From positions 1 through 64,000 of the forward strand of contig UQCC01000010.1 of assembly GCA_900539325.1 (NCBI GenBank): a stretch of DNA of 64,000 bases, given 5' to 3'. Origin of the DNA: an uncultured Eubacterium sp. (GTDB taxonomy: Bacteria > Bacillota > Clostridia > Oscillospirales > Acutalibacteraceae). The notes under the pieces were generated by a model that saw only the letters and a list, made by a program, of their open reading frames with translations, was not told where the DNA came from and ran no database searches. Below are positions 30,579-39,890 of the stretch, in pieces. How positions within the stretch are numbered: position 1 is the first letter of the stretch; every line of letters starts with the position of its first letter. Made by a program: the position numbers and the translations under genes.

Positions 30579-31973
30579 TTATTCCTTAACCCAAGTTACA
30601 CCTTGAGGTGTGTCTTTAAGAGTAATGCCTTGTGCTTTGAGTTCGTCACGAATTCTATCGGCAGTTGCCCAGTCTTTGTTTGCTCTTGCTTGTTGACGCT
30701 CCTCAATAAGCTTTTCTATATCGTCATTGATATCATTTGACTTTCTGTTATAAACAAGCCCCAAAACGCCTGTAAGCTCATCGAACATATCAGCAGCCTT
30801 TTGGCAAACATTCTTTGAAACTTCCTTGTTGATGATTTTTGTGTTGATGTCGCTTACCAAATCAAACACAGCAGCAATACCGTCAGCTGTGTTGAGGTCA
30901 TCATCCATCGAATTGATAAACTGCTCTTTTCTGCTATCAATCAATGCCAAGATTTCTTCATTATCAGCAATATCGGTCTTTGCGTTCTTAATGGAAAAAT
31001 CAAGACTTTCACGGCAGTTATAAAGTCTTTCAAGTGCAGATTTGCACTGTTCGATGATCTCAAGATTGTAGTTAATCGGTGAACGATAATGTGAAGAAAT
31101 AAGGAAGTATCTGATTACCTCATAGCCGTAAACATCGGCAATTTCTCTAACAGTTTTAAAGTTGCCGAGCGACTTGCTCATCTTTACATTATCTACATTG
31201 ATATAACCGTTGTGCATCCAATATTTTGAAAACATACAACCGTTTGCGGCTTCGGACTGAGCAATTTCATTTTCATGATGAGGGAAAATAAGGTCCTGAC
31301 CGCCACAATGAATATCAATTGTATTACCGAGGTATCTTTTATTCATTGCAGAACATTCAATATGCCAACCCGGTCTGCCTTTACCCCACGGAGAATCCCA
31401 GTAAGGTTCGCCTTCTTTTGCGGCTTTCCACAAAGCGAAATCAAGAGGGTCTTCTTTTTTATCTCCGACAGCAATTCTTGCACCCGATTGTAAATCGTCA
31501 ATAGGCTGATGAGAAAGTTTGCCGTAATCCTTAAATTTTAATGTTCTGTAATAAACATCTCCGTCAACGGCATAAGCATAACCCTTTTCTTCAAGAGTTT
31601 TAATAATTTCTATAATTTCATCAATGTTTTCCGTTGCCTTTGGATGAACAGTAGCGTCTTTAAAATTAAGACCGTGTGCATCAGTCCAAAATTCTTTGAT
31701 ATACTTTTCTGAAATTTCTTCAAAAGTGCTGTTTTCTTCATTTGCTCTCTTGATAATTTTATCATCTACATCGGTAAAATTCTGAACAAACTTTACATTA
31801 TATCCTCTATATTCCAAATATCTGCGAAGGACATCAAAAACGCAGAGCGGTCTTGCGTTACCGATATGAATAAAGTTGTATACGGTAGGTCCGCAAGCAT
31901 AGATTTTTACTTCATTTGGATCAACGGGAATAAATTCTTCCTTTCTTCTTGACATTGTGTTAAATATTTTCAT
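30579..31973 (-). CDS. cysS: cysteinyl-tRNA synthetase
   Basis: CysS charges tRNA-Cys. The class I signature appears as HIGNARP after ACGPTVYNF, and KMSKSLGN is present; zinc ligands are Cys and His residues including GWHIECSAM. The ATG at 31973 (MKIFNTM) is preferred, nine bases after AAGGAGA. The start overlaps the end of cysE, so cysE-cysS are coupled and share the T-box. Confidence 0.95.
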   Translation of the reverse strand: MKIFNTMSRRKEEFIPVDPNEVKIYACGPTVYNFIHIGNARPLCVFDVLRRYLEYRGYNVKFVQNFTDVDDKIIKRANEENSTFEEISEKYIKEFWTDAHGLNFKDATVHPKATENIDEIIEIIKTLEEKGYAYAVDGDVYYRTLKFKDYGKLSHQPIDDLQSGARIAVGDKKEDPLDFALWKAAKEGEPYWDSPWGKGRPGWHIECSAMNKRYLGNTIDIHCGGQDLIFPHHENEIAQSEAANGCMFSKYWMHNGYINVDNVKMSKSLGNFKTVREIADVYGYEVIRYFLISSHYRSPINYNLEIIEQCKSALERLYNCRESLDFSIKNAKTDIADNEEILALIDSRKEQFINSMDDDLNTADGIAAVFDLVSDINTKIINKEVSKNVCQKAADMFDELTGVLGLVYNRKSNDINDDIEKLIEERQQARANKDWATADRIRDELKAQGITLKDTPQGVTWVKE

Positions 31974-32613
31974 TATCAGCAATCTCCTTTAATTTTTCAA
32001 CTTCATTTTGCAATTTTTTGATTTGCTCTTCATTATTTCTTATTGCATTCATAATCGGATCGGGAATATTGATTTGATCCAAATCATCCACTCTTTCACC
32101 GTCTATTCTAACAATTTCACCCGGAACACCCACAACCGTACAGTTAGGCTCAACATCCTTAACCACAACCGCACCGGCGGCGATTTTAGCGTTTTTTCCG
32201 ATTGTGATAGGTCCGAGTACCTTTGCACCCGCACCTATCATTACACCGCTTTCTACGGTAGGATGGCGTTTGCCTATATCTTTACCAGTACCGCCGAGAG
32301 TTACGCCCTGATATATCATAACATCGTCGCCGACTTCTGCGGTTTCGCCGATAACAATACCGTGACCGTGGTCAATTACAACCCTTCTGCCGATTTTTGC
32401 ACCCGGATGAATTTCTATACCGGTTTTATGTGCGGAGCGTTGACTTATCGCTCTTGCGATAAACGGCATATTATGATTGTAAAACCAATGTGCTTTTTTA
32501 TGAGAACGAAGTGCTTTAAAGCCGGGATAAAGCAAAATAATCTCTAACGGATTATCTGTTGCCGGGTCATGATCAATAAAGCTCTGAATGTCTTCTTTAT
32601 ATTGTTTAAACAT
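31960..32613 (-). CDS. cysE: serine O-acetyltransferase
   Basis: CysE makes O-acetylserine, the precursor of cysteine. The left-handed beta-helix hexapeptides (IHPGAKIGRRVVIDHG, VTLGGTGKDIGKRHP) hold the catalytic His, and AGAVVVKDVEPNCTVVG closes the helix. At 217 residues it lacks part of the long N-terminal domain of the enteric enzyme, as is usual in Firmicutes. Expression should respond to uncharged tRNA-Cys through the T-box upstream. Confidence 0.94.
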   Translation of the reverse strand: MFKQYKEDIQSFIDHDPATDNPLEIILLYPGFKALRSHKKAHWFYNHNMPFIARAISQRSAHKTGIEIHPGAKIGRRVVIDHGHGIVIGETAEVGDDVMIYQGVTLGGTGKDIGKRHPTVESGVMIGAGAKVLGPITIGKNAKIAAGAVVVKDVEPNCTVVGVPGEIVRIDGERVDDLDQINIPDPIMNAIRNNEEQIKKLQNEVEKLKEIADNENI

Positions 32614-32641
32614 TAATATATCTGCCTTTCAAAAAATAAAA

Positions 32642-32880
32642 AGCCCCTGTCAAACGACAGAGGCAGTAATACTGCGGTTCCACTCTGATTTATACTCAAG
32701 CTACATATATAGCCGTTGCAAATAACGGTGCCTACCGTCTCAAAATACTAAAATTCCTTTGAGAAGCTCATGGGTGCATTTCGCAATATGACCTATACAA
32801 ACTTTCACCGACCGTTTGCTCTCTGAATAGGTACAGTATCGGTACTTCTCCCAATCACAGCCTTTATATACATTATATTC
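32642..32880 (-). promoter_or_regulatory. T-box riboswitch, cysteine-specific
   Basis: On the minus strand, the T-box sequence AGAGTGGAACCGC lies at 32686-32674, followed by the terminator GCCTCTGTC/GACAGGGGC with a T-run at about 32664-32640. Upstream, GGGAGAAG and CTTCTC close Stem I. The specifier is read as TGC (cysteine) in GAAATGCACC at 32778-32776. Binding of uncharged tRNA-Cys would prevent termination and raise cysE-cysS expression. Confidence 0.92.
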
Positions 32881-32903
32881 ATTTTGTGTATAAAATGCAA
32901 GTA

Positions 32904-33488
32904 TTATTTTGTTTTGATATAATGCCAGCCGTCCATAGTATACTTTATGCCTGACAAGGCAGTTACTATACCGGCAATCCAAAAAGCGATTGTACAATAA
33001 ACGGTGAGCCAATGCGGTGCATTAAATCCGTTGGTTGCAATAATGATTTCTCCGTCTTTTTCCATAATAGCAAGGATTAGGAATGTCATACCCGTTGTTG
33101 CCATTTGAATAAAGGTTTTTGCTTTGCCGAAAACATTTGCCGCAATAACTTCGCCCTCAACCGTTGCTGACATACGCATACCGGCAACCAAAAACTCTCT
33201 TGCCATCATAATCATAATAACAATATCGGTTCTCACTCCGAGATTAATTTGAATAAGGAAAGCGGCCAAAACAAGAGCTTTATCCGAAAGCGGGTCCATA
33301 AGCTTGCCGAAATCCGTAACAAGTTTTTTCTTTCTTGCGATATTACCGTCAACGGTGTCACTTACGCACGCCACAAAATAAACCAACAAAGCCACTACCC
33401 AATGGTATCTAAACTGCCATAGCGAAAAGAGCCACAAAAACGGTATACAACAAAATCTGAAAACTGTAATTTTATTAGGTAAATTCAT
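32904..33488 (-). CDS. pgsA: CDP-diacylglycerol-glycerol-3-phosphate 3-phosphatidyltransferase
   Basis: PgsA makes phosphatidylglycerol phosphate at the membrane. The CDP-alcohol phosphotransferase motif is complete: DTVDGNIARKK, then G and the two aspartates in FGKLMDPLSDK. The 194 residues include several membrane helices. Its start overlaps rimO by 14 bp. Confidence 0.94.
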   Translation of the reverse strand: MNLPNKITVFRFCCIPFLWLFSLWQFRYHWVVALLVYFVACVSDTVDGNIARKKKLVTDFGKLMDPLSDKALVLAAFLIQINLGVRTDIVIMIMMAREFLVAGMRMSATVEGEVIAANVFGKAKTFIQMATTGMTFLILAIMEKDGEIIIATNGFNAPHWLTVYCTIAFWIAGIVTALSGIKYTMDGWHYIKTK

Positions 33489-34809
33489 AATGCTCTCCTA
33501 TCAAATCATATCCGTCAAAATCAGTGATTTTTACATTAACAAAATCACCGATATTAAGTTTTTTATTTGAAGTAAAAATAATTCCGCTGTCAATCTCAGG
33601 CGAATCCATATAAGAACGGCCGATATACTTTCCATCGGCAAACGAATCAATAATCACCTTGTAAACATTTCCAACTCTGCTTTTGTTTGAAGCTTCCGTA
33701 ATAGAATACTGAGCGTTCATCAAAACCTCTTGACGGCGTTTTTTAACATCTTCGTCAATTTGATTATCCATATCAAAAGCAGGAGTATCCTCTTCGGGAG
33801 AAAATGTAAAGCAACCCATTTTGTCAAACTTCATATCTTTTACAAAATCACAAAGATTTTCAAACTGCTCATCCGTTTCACCCGGGAAACCAACCATAAA
33901 AGTTGTACGAAGTGCCAAATCGGGAATGGCTTTTCTCATTTTATCAAGAAGCACTCTGTAATCATTTCCGTCCCCTACTCTGTTCATATTTTTTAGAACA
34001 GTGGTATCCGAATGCTGAAGCGGTATGTCAATATAATTACAAACCTTTTCTTCATTTGCAATAACTTCAATCAAACTGTCGGTAATTCTTTGCGGATAGC
34101 AATAGAAAAGCCTTATCCATTCAAGTCCGTCAATCTTAACAAGTTCCTTGAGAAGTTTGTCGAGTGAATATTCACCGTACAAATCCTGTCCATATTTAGT
34201 TGTATCCTGTGCAACTAAAATTATTTCCTTAACGCCACGATTTACAAGGCTTTTTGCTTCATCAACAACAGACTCGATTTTTCTTGAACGAAACTTACCT
34301 CTGATACCCGGAATAGCACAATACGAACACCTGTTGTCGCACCCCTCGGCAATCTTCAAATACGCCCAATGAGAAGGCGTAGAAAGCAGTCTTTCATCAT
34401 CGATGGGAAGATAACACTTATTTGGAAAATTAGAGGTTTGAATGCCGCACAGAGCCTTGTCGCACACCTTAACAATATCAGCATTTGCACCGATACCGAT
34501 AACCGCATCAACCTCAGGCATTTCTTTTAATATTTCATCTTGATACCTTTCGGCAAGGCAACCCGTAACAACAAGAGCGGATATTACTCCGGCTTCTTTA
34601 TACTGTGCCACCTCAAGAATTGTATCAATCGCTTCTCTTTTTGCGTCCTCGATAAATCCGCATGTATTAACAATCATAACATCCGAATTTTCTATTTCGT
34701 TTACAATCTGATACCCTGCCGCCGCAAGCTTTGCAAGGAGCGCTTCCCCGTCAACCTGATTTTTCGGACAGCCGAGGGAAATCATTCCGACTTTATAACC
34801 CTTTGCCAT
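33475..34809 (-). CDS. rimO: ribosomal protein S12 methylthiotransferase RimO
   Basis: RimO adds a methylthio group to an Asp of ribosomal protein S12. The radical-SAM motif CDNRCSYCAIPGIRGK, the N-terminal SLGCPKNQVD (Fe-S domain with Cys) and a C-terminal TRAM domain give the family order. Length 444 is normal. It shares one base with the recX start. Confidence 0.94.
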   Translation of the reverse strand: MAKGYKVGMISLGCPKNQVDGEALLAKLAAAGYQIVNEIENSDVMIVNTCGFIEDAKREAIDTILEVAQYKEAGVISALVVTGCLAERYQDEILKEMPEVDAVIGIGANADIVKVCDKALCGIQTSNFPNKCYLPIDDERLLSTPSHWAYLKIAEGCDNRCSYCAIPGIRGKFRSRKIESVVDEAKSLVNRGVKEIILVAQDTTKYGQDLYGEYSLDKLLKELVKIDGLEWIRLFYCYPQRITDSLIEVIANEEKVCNYIDIPLQHSDTTVLKNMNRVGDGNDYRVLLDKMRKAIPDLALRTTFMVGFPGETDEQFENLCDFVKDMKFDKMGCFTFSPEEDTPAFDMDNQIDEDVKKRRQEVLMNAQYSITEASNKSRVGNVYKVIIDSFADGKYIGRSYMDSPEIDSGIIFTSNKKLNIGDFVNVKITDFDGYDLIGEHYEFT

Positions 34810-35420
34810 TAATCGTATTCTTCATTTTCTATTCTATCAAAAGCTTCTCTTATGTCAGAATAGGAAAATCCCTTTCTCATCAAGGCGGCAATAACTTTTT
34901 TATTACCGTCTTGAGCATCTAATTTGTTTCTGTATTTTGTGAAAATCAAATCAACAACAGCCGACACATTGTCTATTTCCGTTTCTTCAAGAGTATAAGC
35001 TATAATATCGTTTGGTACGCCTCGCTTATACATTTCCTGCTTTATATGATTTCTTGACATTCGCTTTGTTTCGGACAGATATTTTACAAGATTTTTGGCA
35101 TACTTTTCGTCGTCCAAATATCCGTAGTCTATCATTTTTTCAATAGCTCTGTCTGCATTTTCTTCATCAACGGTACGAAGAAGTTTTGTTTTGAGTTCCT
35201 TTACCGAATGGTCACGCCTTGAAAGCAAATCATAACACTTATCAACGGCTTTCTTATAATAGATACCATTGCAAAGCTCATGCCACTGCTCCTCGGTTAT
35301 CTCCTGACCGTCTTTAAAAAAATGTTCTGCCCAGAAGTCAATATCTGTTGTTATTGTATATTCGTCATCAACAAAAATATGAATCTTTTTGCCTCTGCCT
35401 TTTGTATGAGATATTTTCAT
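34809..35420 (-). CDS. recX: recombination regulator RecX
   Basis: RecX binds RecA filaments and limits their activity. The 203-residue protein shows tandem three-helix repeats, including RRDHSVKELKTKLLR and IDYGYLDDEKYAKNLV. It starts at the recA stop (1-bp overlap), the usual recA-recX arrangement. Confidence 0.92.
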   Translation of the reverse strand: MKISHTKGRGKKIHIFVDDEYTITTDIDFWAEHFFKDGQEITEEQWHELCNGIYYKKAVDKCYDLLSRRDHSVKELKTKLLRTVDEENADRAIEKMIDYGYLDDEKYAKNLVKYLSETKRMSRNHIKQEMYKRGVPNDIIAYTLEETEIDNVSAVVDLIFTKYRNKLDAQDGNKKVIAALMRKGFSYSDIREAFDRIENEEYD

Positions 35421-36544
35421 TAATCCTCATCATCGTCTATTGCAATATCAAGTTTAGCCCTTGCGGCTGCTCTTGTTTGAGTAACCGGAGCCTTTGCCTC
35501 AACAGGAGCATTTACAGGTGCAGGAGCTTCCTCCTGTGCGTCATTGTTTGCCAAAGCGTCCTTAATTTTCTTTTCAAGTTCTGCCTGAACATCAGGATTT
35601 GACTTGATGTATTCCTTGAACTTTTCTTTACCCTGGAATCTTTCTTCTCCGTAAGTAAACCAAGCGCCGCCCTTTGTTGCAATACCGAGTGCAACAGAAA
35701 GGTCTGCAATTTCACCGACCTTATCAATACCTGTGCCGTACATAATATCAAATTCAGCCTGTTTGAACGGAGGAGCAACCTTATTTTTAACAATTTTAGC
35801 TCTTGTTCTTGAACCGATAAATTCATTGCCCGGTGCTTTAAGCTGTTCAACCTTTCTTACATCAATACGCATAGAAGAATAGAACTTAAGTGCTCTGCCG
35901 CCGGTTGTAACCTCAGGATTGCCGTAAATAACGCCAACTTTTTCACGAAGCTGATTGATAAAGATAATTATACAATTTGACTTGTTGATTGCACCTGTAA
36001 GTTTACGAAGAGCCTGCGACATAAGTCTTGCGTGCAAGCCTACATGAGAATCACCCATATCGCCTTCAATTTCCGAACGAGGAACAAGTGCGGCAACGGA
36101 GTCAACAACAATAATATCTACAGCACCGCTTCTTACAAGCTGTTCGGTAATTTCAAGAGCCTGTTCGCCGTTATCGGGTTGAGAAACCAAAAGCGAATCA
36201 ACATCAACGCCGAGATTTTTTGCATAACCCGGGTCGAGTGCATGTTCGGCATCAATAAATGCCGCTTCACCGCCAAGTTTTTGACATTCGGCAACGCAGT
36301 GAAGTGCAAGCGTTGTTTTACCTGATGATTCAGGACCGTAAATTTCAATAATTCTTCCCTTTGGAAGTCCTCCGATACCTGTTGCAAGGTCAAGAGTAAG
36401 CGAACCGGTTGATATAGCATCAACCTTTAAGTGTGCGTTTTCACCAAGACGCATAATTGCACCTTGTCCGTATTGCTTTTCAATTTGCTTCAATGCGGAT
36501 TCAAGGGCGGTTTTTTTGTCATTTGCTTTCTTATCAACAGCCAT
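35420..36544 (-). CDS. recA: recombinase RecA
   Basis: RecA forms filaments on ssDNA for recombination and SOS induction. Walker A GPESSGKTT, the QLREKVGVIYG loop 1 region and GGRALKFYSS loop 2 are clear. The start at 36544 (MAVDKKAND) follows GGAGGAATTGTTA. The tail is rich in Ala/Pro and ends with acidic residues. RecA matters for the prophage only indirectly, as its repressor lacks a cleavage domain. Confidence 0.97.
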   Translation of the reverse strand: MAVDKKANDKKTALESALKQIEKQYGQGAIMRLGENAHLKVDAISTGSLTLDLATGIGGLPKGRIIEIYGPESSGKTTLALHCVAECQKLGGEAAFIDAEHALDPGYAKNLGVDVDSLLVSQPDNGEQALEITEQLVRSGAVDIIVVDSVAALVPRSEIEGDMGDSHVGLHARLMSQALRKLTGAINKSNCIIIFINQLREKVGVIYGNPEVTTGGRALKFYSSMRIDVRKVEQLKAPGNEFIGSRTRAKIVKNKVAPPFKQAEFDIMYGTGIDKVGEIADLSVALGIATKGGAWFTYGEERFQGKEKFKEYIKSNPDVQAELEKKIKDALANNDAQEEAPAPVNAPVEAKAPVTQTRAAARAKLDIAIDDDED

Positions 36545-36672
36545 TAACAATTCCTCCGAATAATACTTAAAATTTTACTGTTTTATTATACTATATATTG
36601 TATATAAAATCAAGAATTTATAGTACAAATATACCATAAATATCACCTTTACAAAAATTATTAAAAAAATGC

Positions 36673-36701
36673 TTGCATTTTATGTAACTTTCTGTTATTA
36701 T
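36673..36701 (+). promoter_or_regulatory. promoter of rpmB
   Basis: TTGCAT (36673-36678) and TATTAT (36696-36701), 17 bp apart. The same two hexamers with the same spacing precede rplS on the minus strand, suggesting a common type of ribosomal-protein promoter in this organism. Confidence 0.7.
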
Positions 36702-36736
36702 ATTTCCGTTGTAAATTATTAAGGAGGTGTTCGCAA

Positions 36737-36922
36737 ATGGCTAAATGTGAATACTGTGGTAAGGAAATGTCCTTCGGTATCAAGGTATCCCACTCACACA
36801 GAAGATCAAACAGAACATGGAAACCAAACATCAAGAGAGTTAAGGCTATCGTAAACGGATCTCCAAAGAGAGTTTATGTTTGCACAAGATGCCTTCGTTC
36901 AGGTAAGGTTGAAAGAGCGTAA
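36737..36922 (+). CDS. rpmB: 50S ribosomal protein L28
   Basis: The 61-residue protein starts MAKCEYCGKEMSFGIKVSHS and contains RRSNRTWKPNIKRV, the L28 signature. Cys4 and Cys7 with Cys53/Cys56-like residues (VCTRCLRS region) indicate the zinc-containing form. Preceded by AAGGAGGTG. Confidence 0.95.
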   Translation: MAKCEYCGKEMSFGIKVSHSHRRSNRTWKPNIKRVKAIVNGSPKRVYVCTRCLRSGKVERA

Positions 36923-36939
36923 GAGTTACGCAAAAGATA

Positions 36940-36968
36940 AAGCTGTTCATTTTGAACAGCTTATTTTT
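36940..36968 (+). terminator. terminator of rpmB
   Basis: AAGCTGTTCA and TGAACAGCTT form a 10-bp stem with a 3-base loop, followed by a T-rich tract. Confidence 0.9.
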
Positions 36969-37009
36969 TTGTTTTATTAAATAATAAAAATATAAAGAGT
37001 AGGACTTGC

Positions 37010-37666
37010 CTACTCTTTCTTTTTCTTTTTTGAACCGATTTTATTTTCGGTATGATTAATAAGTCGTTTTACATTTTCTCTGTGTGCCACAATCACTATA
37101 ACCGTAAACACAAGAGCAATGAACACAAGAATAATATCTTTGTAAAAAATTCCGATAAACACAGGATAGAATATTGCCATCAAGATTGAACCGAGGCTGA
37201 CATATTTTGTTATCAAAATAGTCAAGGCGAAAATCGCAAGCAATATGAGTGCAATTCGCCAATCAATCGCAATAACCATTCCACCGCTTGTTGCAACGCC
37301 TTTGCCACCCTTAAATTTAAAATAACAAGGAAAGATATGACCAAGTACGGCAAACAAGCCTGCAAAGGATTTTAGAACCACCTGCGGATAATCGGATGCA
37401 CTGTCAAGGGTAATTTTAAGTTCTTCAACAGAAACAATCTTAAAAGCGAGCCAAATAGCGAGCATAACCTTTAAAATATCGCCTGCTATAGTAAGCAAGC
37501 CCAATGTTTTGCCATAGGTACGCATCATATTTGTTGTGCCTGCATTACCTGAACCTGAATCTCTGACATCCTCACTTTTCATACCTTTTGATAAGATAAC
37601 GCCGAAATTAAGACTGCCGAGCAAATATGAAATTACGGCAATAATGATAAATTTGAAAGCTATCAC
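37010..37666 (-). CDS. plsY: glycerol-3-phosphate acyltransferase PlsY
   Basis: PlsY transfers acyl groups from acyl-phosphate to glycerol-3-phosphate. Conserved loops SYLLGSLNFGVILSK, GSGNAGTTNMMRTYGK and FKFKGGKGVATSGG lie between about five membrane helices. Length 218 is normal; the C-terminus is Lys-rich. Overlaps der by 4 bp. Confidence 0.94.
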   Translation of the reverse strand: MIAFKFIIIAVISYLLGSLNFGVILSKGMKSEDVRDSGSGNAGTTNMMRTYGKTLGLLTIAGDILKVMLAIWLAFKIVSVEELKITLDSASDYPQVVLKSFAGLFAVLGHIFPCYFKFKGGKGVATSGGMVIAIDWRIALILLAIFALTILITKYVSLGSILMAIFYPVFIGIFYKDIILVFIALVFTVIVIVAHRENVKRLINHTENKIGSKKKKKE

Positions 37667-38994
37667 TTTTTACCCTCATTTCTTTCTCTGACGATAAATC
37701 TTACAGGAGTTCCGTCAAGACCGAAAATTTCTCTGATTTGATTTTCCAAATATCTTTGATATGAGAAATGGAAAAGTTCGCTGTTATTAACAAAGAAAAC
37801 GAATGTAGGCGGTCTTGTAGACGCCTGGGTCATATAGTAAATCTTAAGACGCTTTCCCTTATCGGTAGGCGGTTGAACTCTTGCAGTAGCAATTCCGAGA
37901 ACTTCATTGAGCTTACCTGTTGAAATACGCATTGAATTTTGAGAATGAACATGAACAATCATTTCATAAAGTTTGTCAATACGAATACCCGTTTTTGCAG
38001 AAATGAAAATAAACGGTGCATAACTCATAAATGAGAAATCAACAGAAAGTTTTTCTCTGAATTCTTTCATAGTATTGCCGTCTTTTTCAACAGCGTCCCA
38101 TTTATTAACCGCAATAATGCAAGCCTTTCCCTGCTCGATTGCAATGCCCGCAACCTTGCTGTCCTGCTCTGTAAAGCCTTCTGTTGCGTCAATCATAATA
38201 ACACATACATTAGCTCTTTCAACAGCCATTCTCGCACGGATAATGCTGTATTTTTCAATGCTGTCGTTTACTCTGCTTTTTCTACGCAAGCCTGCGGTAT
38301 CAATAAAATTAAATTTACCGAATTTATTTTCAATATAAGTATCGGTTGTATCCCTTGTTGTGCCTGCAATATTACTTACAATCGCTCTGTTTGTACCGCT
38401 GATACGGTTAATGAGTGAAGATTTGCCGACATTTGGCTTACCTATAACGGCAACATTGATTACTTCTTCATCTTCAGTCTCGTCTTCGGACTCTTCCGGA
38501 AAATACTTGATAACTTCATCAAGCAAATCGCCTGTACCGTGGCCGTGAACTGATGAAACTGCAATAGGATCACCCAATCCAAGATTATAGAATTCATAAA
38601 ATTCCGGGTCAGGCGCACCGATACTGTCGCACTTATTTACGCAAAGTACAATAGGTTTATTGCTCTTTTGAAGCATTGAAGCAACCTCAATATCAGAGGC
38701 AACAACACCGCACTTTAAATCGGTAACAAGAATGATTACATCTGCGGTTTCAATAGCAATCTCTGCCTGAGTACGCATTTGAGAAAGTATTACATCGGTA
38801 CTGTAAGGTTCAATACCGCCTGTATCAACTAACAAAAAGTTGTGATTTAGCCATTCGCAATCGCCGTAAATTCTGTCTCTTGTTACACCGGGTGTGTCAT
38901 CAACAATAGAAAGTCTTGAGCCTATTAACTTATTAAACAATGTAGACTTGCCAACATTAGGTCTGCCGACAATAGCCACAACGGGTTTTGCCAT
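37663..38994 (-). CDS. der: ribosome biogenesis GTPase Der (EngA)
   Basis: Der has two GTPase domains in tandem and helps 50S assembly. P-loops GRPNVGKS (residues 8-15) and GKPNVGKS (about 184-191), NKCD and NKWD motifs, and a C-terminal KH-like domain are present. Length 443 is normal. Confidence 0.96.
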   Translation of the reverse strand: MAKPVVAIVGRPNVGKSTLFNKLIGSRLSIVDDTPGVTRDRIYGDCEWLNHNFLLVDTGGIEPYSTDVILSQMRTQAEIAIETADVIILVTDLKCGVVASDIEVASMLQKSNKPIVLCVNKCDSIGAPDPEFYEFYNLGLGDPIAVSSVHGHGTGDLLDEVIKYFPEESEDETEDEEVINVAVIGKPNVGKSSLINRISGTNRAIVSNIAGTTRDTTDTYIENKFGKFNFIDTAGLRRKSRVNDSIEKYSIIRARMAVERANVCVIMIDATEGFTEQDSKVAGIAIEQGKACIIAVNKWDAVEKDGNTMKEFREKLSVDFSFMSYAPFIFISAKTGIRIDKLYEMIVHVHSQNSMRISTGKLNEVLGIATARVQPPTDKGKRLKIYYMTQASTRPPTFVFFVNNSELFHFSYQRYLENQIREIFGLDGTPVRFIVRERNEGKK

Positions 38995-39026
38995 ATAATC
39001 ACCTCACTGTTTATTATAACAAGAAA

Positions 39027-39049
39027 GGCGGCTTTAATAAAAAGCCGCC
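39027..39049 (-). terminator. terminator of the DUF177-rpmF unit
   Basis: GGCGGCTTT and AAAGCCGCC form a 9-bp stem 14 bp beyond the rpmF stop. Confidence 0.8.
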
Positions 39050-39062
39050 GATGCTCAAATAA

Positions 39063-39242
39063 TTAGTCCTTGCTGATTACTTCTTCGCCGTTGTAGTAAC
39101 CACAGTTTGCACAAACCTTATGTGGTACTGTGTATTCAGAACACTTTGGGCATTTTACAAGTGTTGGAGCAACTGCCTTCCAAACGCTTGAACGTCTCTT
39201 ATTCTTTCTTGCTTTACCTGTTCTTCTTGCTGGTACTGCCAT
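39063..39242 (-). CDS. rpmF: 50S ribosomal protein L32
   Basis: The 59-residue protein starts MAVPARRTGKARKNKRRSS, with zinc cysteines in CPKC and CANCGYY, and ends in EEVISKD. AGGAGG precedes the start at the right distance. It follows the DUF177 gene by 35 bp, the standard yceD-rpmF order. Confidence 0.95.
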   Translation of the reverse strand: MAVPARRTGKARKNKRRSSVWKAVAPTLVKCPKCSEYTVPHKVCANCGYYNGEEVISKD

Positions 39243-39277
39243 TTTTAATTTCCTCCTTATTATAAAAACAAGTTAGT

Positions 39278-39781
39278 TTACTCATCAATCAGCAAATCTG
39301 CCAAAGCAGCCAACCGTGGGTCAACTTCTTTTACACATTCGCATTTTTCATAATTTAAGTTTTTGCCGCAATTTTGACACAATCCTTTGCAATCATCCTT
39401 ACAAAGCATTTTTGCAGGCAAAAACAACTGAATTTCCTCATTAATAAGCTCGTCAAGATCAAGAACATTGTTTTCAACAACTATGTAATCGTCATAGTCA
39501 TCGTTTTCATTTTCCATAGCGTTGACAATGATTTTATTAAGAGAAAAATCATACTTCTTTTCGATGTCGTCCGCACATCTGTCGCACACACCGAAGAAGT
39601 CAAAGTTAACATCAAGGTCAAGATACACAACTCCGACTTTTTGATACGCTCTTCCCTTTACATCAACACCGTTTTTGAGTGGTTTGTAGGTGTCATACAT
39701 AAAGTCCTCGGCATCCATATGATAATCAATATTGATTTCATCCGCCGATGAATTAAGAAGATTTGTAAAATCAAGCTGCAT
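39278..39781 (-). CDS. DUF177 (YceD) family protein
   Basis: The 167-residue protein (MQLDFTNLLN) carries FGVCDRCADDIEKKYDF and a C-terminal set of cysteines, CKDDCKGLCQNCGKNLNYEKC, as in the YceD family linked to 23S rRNA accumulation. I start at 39781, six bases after AGGTG; a GTG at 39790 is less likely. Confidence 0.88.
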   Translation of the reverse strand: MQLDFTNLLNSSADEINIDYHMDAEDFMYDTYKPLKNGVDVKGRAYQKVGVVYLDLDVNFDFFGVCDRCADDIEKKYDFSLNKIIVNAMENENDDYDDYIVVENNVLDLDELINEEIQLFLPAKMLCKDDCKGLCQNCGKNLNYEKCECVKEVDPRLAALADLLIDE

Positions 39782-39858
39782 ACAGTTCACCTCATGTTTG
39801 CACTTTAAGTATTATATATATAAAGAGCTTTTTTGTCAATAGTAAAATTTAAAAAAAT

Positions 39859-39884
39859 CGGCACACCTGCTGTCAAGTGTGCCG
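39859..39884 (-). terminator. terminator after the P-loop protein gene
   Basis: CGGCACAC pairs with GTGTGCCG; the plus-strand A-run at 39851-39857 provides the minus-strand T-run. Confidence 0.85.
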
Positions 39885-39890
39885 TAAATT

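Noticed and set aside
32740..33012. Minus-strand reading frame within the cysE leader
   Set aside because: It covers the T-box Stem I and overlaps pgsA; there is no ribosome site, and the RNA structure explains the sequence.
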